Origin: Candidatus Nitrosopumilus sp.
GTDB lineage: Archaea > Thermoproteota > Nitrososphaeria > Nitrososphaerales > Nitrosopumilaceae
Direction: 5' to 3'
Length of the DNA stretch: 10,299 nucleotides
Assembly (NCBI GenBank): GCA_022758935.1
Contig: JAEMQG010000048.1
Span: 1 to 10,299 of the forward strand
The first letter of the stretch is position 1. The number at the start of each line of letters is the position of its first letter. Made by a program: the position numbers and the translations under genes. Shown here piece after piece: positions 5,895 through 10,299 of the stretch. The notes beneath the pieces are model-generated. The model was not told where the DNA came from. It did no database searches and was given only the letters and a program-made list of their open reading frames with translations.

Positions 5895-5897
5895 AGT

Positions 5898-6284
5898 ATG
5901 GGTAAAGCTTATTATGTAAAATTTGAAACACCGGAAGAACTTGTAAATCCAATCTTGGAGGCAGTTAGAGTAGCAAGTACTAGCGGTAAAGTAAAGAAAG
6001 GAACCAACGAGGCTACCAAGGCAATTGAACGAGGAACAAGTAAACTAATAGTTATCGCTGAAGATGTTGAACCACCTGAGGTAGTAGCACACCTTCCAAT
6101 TCTATGTGAAGAACAAGGTGCTGCATATGCATTTGTTCCAAGCAAACAGGAATTAGGCAAATCTTTGGGTATTGATATTACTTGTGCAGCTGCAGCAATT
6201 TTTGATGCCGGTGATGCACAACACATAGTTGATCAAGTTATATCCGCAATTGCCAAAATTAAAGGTGGAAAGACTAGTAAATGA
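5898..6284 (+). CDS. rpl7ae: Ribosomal protein eL8/L7Ae, k-turn-binding protein
   Basis: A multifunctional archaeal RNA-binding protein: it sits in the large ribosomal subunit and is also the core k-turn binder of box C/D and H/ACA ribonucleoproteins and of RNase P. At 128 aa it has the family length (about 120-130). The RNA-binding signature [12 protein letters not shown] is at 35-46, followed by [11 protein letters not shown] (50-60), 'HLPILCEE' and the '[15 protein letters not shown]' segment, all classic for L7Ae. The ATG at 5898 has GGTGA at 5887-5891 as SD. It leads the cluster L7Ae-S28e-L24e-Ndk-IF2, and its TGA overlaps the S28e ATG by 4 nt, so the two are probably translationally coupled. 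Confidence 0.97.
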   Translation: MGKAYYVKFETPEELVNPILEAVRVASTSGKVKKGTNEATKAIERGTSKLIVIAEDVEPPEVVAHLPILCEEQGAAYAFVPSKQELGKSLGIDITCAAAAIFDAGDAQHIVDQVISAIAKIKGGKTSK

Positions 6285-6493
6285 GCAATATAGTCGATGA
6301 TGTAACTCAATCTGAAATTATTCAAATTGTCGGCAGAACTGGTATTTCTGGTGAAGTAATCCAAGTTAGAGTAAAGGTTCTTTCTGGTAAAGATAAAGGA
6401 AGAATTCTCACTAGAAATGTGAAAGGTTCTGTTAGAATTGGTGAAATTTTAATGCTAAGAGAAACAGAAAGAGAAGCAAAGAAAATTCATTAG
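6281..6493 (+). CDS. rps28e: Small-subunit ribosomal protein eS28 (S28e)
   Basis: A 70-aa OB-fold protein of the small ribosomal subunit near the mRNA exit region, found in archaea and eukaryotes. Recognised from I-I-Q-I-V-G-R-T-G (14-22), '[21 protein letters not shown]', and the C-terminal '[12 protein letters not shown]', close to the conserved LLETEREAR end of the family. It starts within the L7Ae stop (ATGA at 6281-6284), and its own stop TAG is part of the AGGTGA SD of L24e. Confidence 0.96.
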   Translation: MSNIVDDVTQSEIIQIVGRTGISGEVIQVRVKVLSGKDKGRILTRNVKGSVRIGEILMLRETEREAKKIH

Positions 6494-6502
6494 GTGAAAT
6501 AG

Positions 6503-6706
6503 ATGAGTCTTTTAATAAAGCCATGCAGTTTTTGTGCTAGACCAATAGCAAAAGGTTCAGGTACAATGCTTGCAAAAAACGATGGAACTGTATTGTGGTT
6601 TTGCTCTGCAAAATGTAAAAAGAATTTACTAGAACTAAAGCGTGATCCAAGGAAACTGAAGTGGACCAAAAAATACGTCAAAGGCGGAATTCGACACAAG
6701 AAATAA
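6503..6706 (+). CDS. rpl24e: Large-subunit ribosomal protein eL24 (L24e)
   Basis: A 67-aa zinc-binding protein of the large ribosomal subunit. The TRASH-type zinc site C8-x2-C11 ... C34-x3-C38 is complete. The segment G-T-M-L-A-K-N-D-G-T-V-L-W-F-C-S-A-K-C is the family signature and is followed by a basic helix (K-R-D-P-R-K-L-K-W-T-K-K). The ATG at 6503 has AGGTGA at 6492-6497, which spans the S28e stop. The ndk TTG start follows 2 nt after the stop. Confidence 0.97.
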   Translation: MSLLIKPCSFCARPIAKGSGTMLAKNDGTVLWFCSAKCKKNLLELKRDPRKLKWTKKYVKGGIRHKK

Positions 6707-6708
6707 AA

Positions 6709-7110
6709 TTGACTCAACAAACTCTTTTCATTGTAAAACCAGATGCCGTGTCTAGAAAGATTACTGGCGAAGTTATTGCGAGATTTGAAAGAAAGGGGTT
6801 TAAACTTTTAAAATTAAAGATGTTTACATTTACAAAAAAACAAGCTGAAATCTTTTACGGAGTTCATAAAGACAAACCTTTCTTTGGTGAACTAACATCA
6901 TTTATCACCTCCGGCCCAGTAGTCGCAGCAATAATAGAAGGAAACAATGCAATTGCAACTACTCGAATTATGGTTGGTGCGACAAAATCTTTTGAAGCGG
7001 TACCTGGTTCAATCCGTGGAGATTTTGGTCTGGGATTCAGTGACAATATCATTCATGCATCTGATTCAGAGGAAAGTTTTGATCACGAATCGAGGGTAGC
7101 ATTTGAGTGA
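6709..7110 (+). CDS. ndk: Nucleoside diphosphate kinase (TTG start)
   Basis: Transfers the gamma-phosphate of ATP to nucleoside diphosphates through a phosphohistidine, keeping GTP and other NTPs supplied. With the TTG at 6709 the protein is 133 aa, the normal size, and begins MTQQTLFIVKPDAV, aligning with the family start. Key residues: K10 in F-I-V-K-P-D, R86 in T-T-R, 'GATKSFEAVPGSIRGDFG' at 90-107 and the phospho-acceptor H116 in N-I-I-H-A-S-D-S. An in-frame ATG at 6661 would add 16 residues overlapping the L24e gene without homology and is rejected. There is no clear SD, so translation probably relies on coupling to L24e two bases upstream. Its place before GTP-dependent IF-2 is functionally sensible. 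Confidence 0.95.
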   Translation: MTQQTLFIVKPDAVSRKITGEVIARFERKGFKLLKLKMFTFTKKQAEIFYGVHKDKPFFGELTSFITSGPVVAAIIEGNNAIATTRIMVGATKSFEAVPGSIRGDFGLGFSDNIIHASDSEESFDHESRVAFE

Positions 7111-7116
7111 TCTGTA

Positions 7117-8898
7117 TTGCAAATTCGTCAACCCATTGTGGTAGTTCTAGGTCACGTAGACTCTGGCAAAACATCTCTCTTAGATAGAATTAGAGGTACA
7201 GGTGTTCAAGGCAGAGAGGCCGGTGGCATCACACAGCATATAGGTGCAAGTTTTCTTCCAACTGAGACAATTAAGGAAACATGTGGCTTACTATACAAGA
7301 AATTACAAGAATCAGAAAACCAAGTTCCTGGAATTTTAGTAATTGATACACCCGGACACGAGGTATTTACAAATCTTAGGGCAAGAGGAGGATCTGCTGC
7401 TGATATTGCAATACTGGTAGTTGATGTAAACCGAGGATTTCAACCACAAACAAATGAGAGTCTAAAAATTTTACAAAGCAGAAAAGTTCCATTTGTTGTT
7501 GCACTAAACAAATGTGATCAGATATCGGGATGGAGAAAATCTGAAACTAAATTTATCACTCAGGCAATAAAAGAACAAGACGCATTTATTCAAACTGATC
7601 TTGATCAAAAAATTTATGACGTAGTTGGAACACTATCTATTTTAGGATATCAGTCAGAAGCATTTTATCGAGTTAAAGACTTTAAATCAGAAATCGCGAT
7701 TGTACCAATCTCTGCAAGATCTGGAGTTGGAATTCCTGAGTTACTTGCAGTATTGGTTGGATTAACACAACAGTACTTGCAAAAACGATTAGATCAAAAA
7801 GAAAAAGAATCAAGAGGAATTGTACTTGAAGTAAATGAAGAAATTGGATTGGGTCATACGGCAAATGTTATTTTAATTGATGGTACTCTAAAAAAAGGCG
7901 ACACCATAGTTGTTGCAAAAAGAGACTCAGTTATTGTAACTAAACCAAAAGCAATTCTCTTGCCAAAACCACTTGATGAAATGAGAGATCCTAGAGACAA
8001 ATTCAAACCAGTACAATCTGTAAATGCTGCAGCAGGAATCAAAATTGCATCGCCTGATTTAGAAGGAGTTTTACCCGGTAGCACCATGTATGTTGCATCA
8101 AACAATGATGATGTTGAAAAATACACTAAACTAATAGAGTCAGAAATGAAATCTGTCTTTATTAATACCGAAATAAATGGGGTCGTCATAAAATGCGACA
8201 CTATAGGATCACTTGAGGCAATAGTTGAGATGTTAAGACGCTCTCAAGTACCAATAGCTAAAGCAGACATTGGGCCAGTTAATCGACGAGATCTCATGGA
8301 AAGTAAAGCGATAAAAGAAAATGACAGACATCTAGGTGTAGTCTTGGCCTTTAATGTCAAGATACTTCCTGATGCAAAAGAAGAAGCAGAGGACAGCCAC
8401 ATCAAAATTTTTGAAGACAAAATAATTTACAGTCTAATTGACAAATACAATAGTTGGGTGGATGAAGATACTGCTAATGAGGAAGATGCTACTTTTGCGG
8501 AACTAACACCCATTTCCAAATTCACATTTCTTAAAGGGTATGTTTTCAGAAATAACAATCCAGCCGTCTTTGGAATTAGAATAGATGTTGGAACCCTGAA
8601 ACAAAAAGTACCTTTTATGAACAAAGATGGAAAACGAGTCGGTTTAGTACATCAACTCCAACTTGATGGAAAAACTGTAATCTCTGCCAAAACTGGACAA
8701 GAAGTTGCATGTTCTGTTCAAGATGTGACAATAGGAAGACAAATTTTTGAAGAGGAAATATTCTATACATTTCCTTCATCCCATGAAGCAAAAAAAATAC
8801 TCAACAAATTTATGCACAAGCTAAATTCTGAAGAACAAGACACTCTAAATCATATCATAGATATTCAAAGAAAAAAAGATGCTGCTTACGCTTACTAG
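7117..8898 (+). CDS. infB: Translation initiation factor aIF5B / IF-2
   Basis: A GTPase that promotes ribosomal subunit joining and initiator tRNA positioning. At 593 aa it has the length of archaeal aIF5B. GTPase motifs: G1 G-H-V-D-S-G-K-T (12-19), G2 Thr39 in G-G-I-T-Q-H-I-G, G3 D-T-P-G-H (77-81), G4 N-K-C-D (131-134) and G5 S-A-R (199-201). A beta-barrel domain II follows (about 225-340, 'GIVLEVNEEIGLGHTANVIL'), then domain III (about 345-455) and a C-terminal barrel to residue 593. Start is the TTG at 7117; GTGATC at 7107-7112, complementary to the 16S 3' end, overlaps the ndk stop and serves as SD. Its stop TAG overlaps the stop of the converging thioredoxin gene. Confidence 0.97.
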   Translation: MQIRQPIVVVLGHVDSGKTSLLDRIRGTGVQGREAGGITQHIGASFLPTETIKETCGLLYKKLQESENQVPGILVIDTPGHEVFTNLRARGGSAADIAILVVDVNRGFQPQTNESLKILQSRKVPFVVALNKCDQISGWRKSETKFITQAIKEQDAFIQTDLDQKIYDVVGTLSILGYQSEAFYRVKDFKSEIAIVPISARSGVGIPELLAVLVGLTQQYLQKRLDQKEKESRGIVLEVNEEIGLGHTANVILIDGTLKKGDTIVVAKRDSVIVTKPKAILLPKPLDEMRDPRDKFKPVQSVNAAAGIKIASPDLEGVLPGSTMYVASNNDDVEKYTKLIESEMKSVFINTEINGVVIKCDTIGSLEAIVEMLRRSQVPIAKADIGPVNRRDLMESKAIKENDRHLGVVLAFNVKILPDAKEEAEDSHIKIFEDKIIYSLIDKYNSWVDEDTANEEDATFAELTPISKFTFLKGYVFRNNNPAVFGIRIDVGTLKQKVPFMNKDGKRVGLVHQLQLDGKTVISAKTGQEVACSVQDVTIGRQIFEEEIFYTFPSSHEAKKILNKFMHKLNSEEQDTLNHIIDIQRKKDAAYAY

Positions 8899-8912
8899 TC
8901 GGAATATTTTTT
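8871..8912. terminator. Bidirectional T-rich termination signals at the infB/thioredoxin convergence
   Basis: The two genes overlap by 4 nt at their stops, so terminators must lie inside the opposite gene. On plus, T6 at 8907-8912 comes 9 nt after the infB stop. On minus, T7 (complement of 8871-8877) comes 18 nt after the thioredoxin stop. Archaeal RNA polymerase terminates at oligo-T runs without a hairpin, so both are credible; no measurement is available here. Confidence 0.45.
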
Positions 8913-9293
8913 ACAAATCATATGTATTCCAGGAGCGCCAACTGCACCTACCATTTTATCTATCATTTGTCCTGATTTGAACATGATGAACATCGGAATT
9001 GATTGTACTGCAAATTTCATGGCGATATTTTGGTTTTGATCTACATTAACTCGTGCAAATTTTATCTTTGGATATTTCTTTGAAAGACTTTCAAAGACAG
9101 GATGCATCATCTTACATGGGCCGCACCAATCTGCCCAAAAATCTACTAGGGTAGGATTGTCTGATGAAATTGTTTGAACAAAATTTGTAGAATTCAAGTC
9201 AATAATCTCAGGCTGAATCTGAGATCTACTTTGTCGGATCATCTCTTCGAGTTTCTTTTGTTTTATTTTTTCAATTTCAGGATCGTCTGACAA
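8895..9293 (-). CDS. trxA: Thioredoxin with N-terminal charged helical extension (TTG start)
   Basis: A cytosolic dithiol-disulfide oxidoreductase of 132 aa; classical thioredoxin is about 105-110. The active site is W56-C57-G58-P59-C60-K, with the preceding D51-F-W-A and the cis-proline at P100 in S-I-P-M-F. All core residues are intact. The first ~25 residues (MSDDPEIEKIKQKKLEEMIR) form a charged helix not found in bacterial thioredoxins; a similar D-D-P-E-x-E-x-I-x-x-K-K-L-E-E pattern starts archaeal PDCD5-type proteins and is also, as I recall, seen on other archaeal thioredoxins. The start is TTG at 9293, because TAG lies two codons upstream. A TATA-like box centred about 26 nt before it suggests a leaderless mRNA. 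It converges on infB with overlapping stops. Confidence 0.95.
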   Translation of the reverse strand: MSDDPEIEKIKQKKLEEMIRQSRSQIQPEIIDLNSTNFVQTISSDNPTLVDFWADWCGPCKMMHPVFESLSKKYPKIKFARVNVDQNQNIAMKFAVQSIPMFIMFKSGQMIDKMVGAVGAPGIHMICKKYSD

Positions 9294-9313
9294 TATCTAC
9301 AAATATTTTGATT

Positions 9314-9324
9314 CTATTAAAAAA
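9314..9324 (-). promoter_or_regulatory. Probable TATA box for the thioredoxin gene (leaderless)
   Basis: The minus strand reads TTTTTTAATAG, centred 26 nt before the TTG start at 9293. This spacing places the transcript start on the start codon. Confidence 0.5.
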
Positions 9325-9380
9325 TCTATGTTGGATGATTTTAACGTAAATTTGTACAAAGATTTTTCTATTAATAATTT

Positions 9381-9527
9381 CTAATCCACTGTAGTTTTAA
9401 TTTGTAATGCCTCAAATCTTTTAGAATTGCATATTGGACACTGATCAATATATTTTGTAAAGCTAACAGAAGTGTAGACAATTCCACAATCTCCACAAAT
9501 TCTAAGATTTCTACTTAATTTGCTCAT
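9381..9527 (-). CDS. 48-aa zinc-ribbon protein, function unknown
   Basis: ATG at 9527 to TAG at 9381-9383. The protein begins MSKLSRNLRICGDCG and has one four-Cys zinc site: C11-x2-C14 and C30-x2-C33, with the second knuckle in Q-C-P-I-C-N-S. The spacing and the hydrophobic strand between (IVYTSVSFTKYI) fit a minimal rubredoxin-like zinc ribbon. Such proteins bind nucleic acids or act as small subunits of larger complexes, but nothing here assigns a role. A TATA-like TTTTTAA on the minus strand (9551-9557) predicts a transcript start a few nt before the ATG, so it probably has its own promoter, and that promoter overlaps the stop codon of the surface-protein gene. Of the tracts checked, the size and intact Cys pairs argue that this is a real gene. 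Confidence 0.75.
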   Translation of the reverse strand: MSKLSRNLRICGDCGIVYTSVSFTKYIDQCPICNSKRFEALQIKTTVD

Positions 9528-9550
9528 GTTACTAGCAATAGATATTACGA

Positions 9551-9557
9551 TTAAAAA
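9551..9557 (-). promoter_or_regulatory. Possible TATA box for the zinc-ribbon gene
   Basis: TTTTTAA on the minus strand, centred 27 nt before the ATG at 9527. It includes the TAA stop of the surface-protein gene, so termination of that gene and initiation of the next share the same T-rich tract. Confidence 0.4.
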
Positions 9558-10299
9558 CTTAGTCTTGTTTTTGCCTTTTTAATGCCATAAAATAACATCG
9601 CTGGCGCTACAAAATACATTCCTAAATTCAATACAATCAAACTAATTCCATAACCTAATACTTTTGTCTCTGAATCCATATCAATATAGTTGAGAAGTGA
9701 TAACGATGAAATCATTGGAGTAAGAGTAATTTTAACAGCTTCTTTGAATATTGGATTTTCGCGCTCATAGTCAGCTATTGCTGGACTAAAGGAATAGTAG
9801 AAATCATTGAATGCACTCATGAAGGATGTCCCTGATTCTGTTTGTAATAGGGAATTATCTCTCAGTTCACGCAATTGCTGTACCTGCGATGCCATCTCAG
9901 AGCCATATGTTGCAGTAGCAATCAGACAACCTCCTCCCTGTTTTGGATTATTTGCAACCTCACAGGTGTCACCTACTAATTTAGTTCCAGGACCACATTC
10001 TCCAAACTCTAATTCTGTAACTTCTGGTTCTTCTAATCCAACTGCTTCATAAATTGAAGAATATTCTGGAAAGTTTTCATCAAACCATTTCTTGTAGGTT
10101 GGCTCATTGTTGTATCTGTCAACATAAGACTGTGGATCTTTTTTAGGATCAACAAAAGATGCCAATTCTGTTGGCGCCTTTAATCCAACTGCTTCATAAA
10201 TTGAAGAATATTCTGGAAAGTTTTCATCAAACCATTTCTTGTAGGTTGGCTCATTGTTGTATCTGTCAACATAAGACTGTGGATCTTTTTTAGGATCAA
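9551..10299 (-). CDS. Repeat-containing CFI-box-type surface protein, C-terminal part (5' end outside window)
   Basis: The frame is open to the right edge; the TTG at 10165 is an ordinary Leu codon within the second repeat linker, not a start. In order: a repeat of 49 aa, once nearly whole and once complete (D-P-K-K-D-P-Q-S-Y-V-D-R-Y, N-N-E-P-T-Y-K-K-W-F-D, F-P-E-Y-S-S-I-Y-E-A-V-G-L); a Cys-containing linker C-G-P-G-T-K-L-V-G-D-T-C; a G-G-G hinge; the motif CLIATATYGS (9899-9928), a variant of the CFIATAAYGS box; a helical 'LRELRDN ... FYYSFSPAIADY' region; and a terminal hydrophobic segment (LGYGISLIVLNLGMYFVAPAML) with KKAK after it. The CFI-box tail is common on exported proteins of Nitrosopumilus-like archaea and probably anchors or processes them at the membrane. 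The N-terminal domain that would define its job is not in the window. Confidence 0.8.
   Translation of the reverse strand, partial: DPKKDPQSYVDRYNNEPTYKKWFDENFPEYSSIYEAVGLKAPTELASFVDPKKDPQSYVDRYNNEPTYKKWFDENFPEYSSIYEAVGLEEPEVTELEFGECGPGTKLVGDTCEVANNPKQGGGCLIATATYGSEMASQVQQLRELRDNSLLQTESGTSFMSAFNDFYYSFSPAIADYERENPIFKEAVKITLTPMISSLSLLNYIDMDSETKVLGYGISLIVLNLGMYFVAPAMLFYGIKKAKTRLSF
10034..10299 (-). repeat. Tandem repeat in coding sequence, 147-bp period, 119 bp identical
   Basis: Bases 10034-10152 are identical at every position to 10181-10299, a period of 147 bp (49 codons). The match is lost just before 10034, and the right copy reaches the window edge, so the identical stretch and the copy number may be larger. 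The identity includes all synonymous positions, indicating recent duplication or gene conversion rather than old repeats kept by selection. Confidence 0.97.

Noticed and set aside
5912..6226. 104-aa minus-strand ORF inside L7Ae
   Set aside because: Antisense to a certain ribosomal protein gene, with Ala/Ser/Thr-rich mirror composition and no motif.
6661..6708. ATG-initiated 16-residue extension of Ndk
   Set aside because: It overlaps the L24e coding sequence, lacks homology to Ndk, and the TTG at 6709 gives the standard length and N-terminus.
7854..8201. 115-aa minus-strand ORF inside infB
   Set aside because: Shadow of the IF-2 domain II coding sequence; no independent signal.
9807..10052. 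81-aa plus-strand ORF opposite the surface protein
   Set aside because: Mirror of the CFI-box and Cys linker region; Cys/Ser/Pro-rich composition without a pattern.
10163..10165. TTG at 10165 as the start of the surface protein
   Set aside because: The frame stays open to the window edge and encodes another copy of the same 49-aa repeat upstream.
10034..10299. CRISPR array or mobile-element repeats
   Set aside because: The repeat is a 147-bp in-frame coding unit with no short repeat/spacer pattern, terminal inverted repeats or transposase.

Overview
The window looks like chromosomal DNA from an ammonia-oxidising archaeon of the Nitrosopumilus type (Thaumarchaeota/Nitrososphaerota). Three things point there. 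It encodes archaeal or eukaryote-type translation proteins (L37e, L7Ae, S28e, L24e, an IF5B-type IF-2, an LSm protein). The DNA is A+T-rich, with short or absent 5' leaders and TATA-like boxes about 26 bp before several start codons. At the right edge is a surface protein with the 'CFI-box' type motif and Cys-containing linkers that I associate with Nitrosopumilus-like genomes. The species assignment is inference.

Layout. 1-212 (+) is the 3' end of a dihydropyrimidinase/hydantoinase-like gene. 213-615 is an unusually long gap between converging genes; it holds several inverted repeats and a possible 19-codon micro-ORF but no recognisable gene. 616-4323 (-) is a tightly packed cluster, read from right to left: purU-like formyl-THF deformylase, creatininase-family amidohydrolase, LSm (Sm-like) protein, ribosomal protein L37e (55 aa), an unrecognised coiled-coil/charged protein, and ribose-5-phosphate isomerase A. 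4354-4438 (-) is tRNA-Leu(UAG), divergent from the next block.

4486-8898 (+) begins with a phosphoglucosamine/phosphomannomutase. It is followed by a translation cluster, L7Ae - S28e - L24e - nucleoside diphosphate kinase - aIF5B/IF-2, with a 4-nt overlap, stop-embedded Shine-Dalgarno (SD) sequences and TTG starts. 8895-10299 (-) carries a thioredoxin whose stop codon overlaps that of IF-2, a 48-aa zinc-ribbon protein, and the C-terminal part of a repeat-containing, membrane-anchored surface protein that runs off the window.

Most of the content is core housekeeping: ribosome, initiation, NTP supply, pentose phosphate, one-carbon metabolism and sugar phosphates. The points most worth a second look are: a kink-turn-like hairpin that forms almost the whole predicted leader of the L7Ae operon and includes its SD; a perfectly identical 119-bp tandem duplication (147-bp period) in the surface protein; the structured convergent gap at 213-615; the PurU/creatininase pair; and the lineage-type small or unrecognised proteins. 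I see no mobile element, CRISPR array or defence system.
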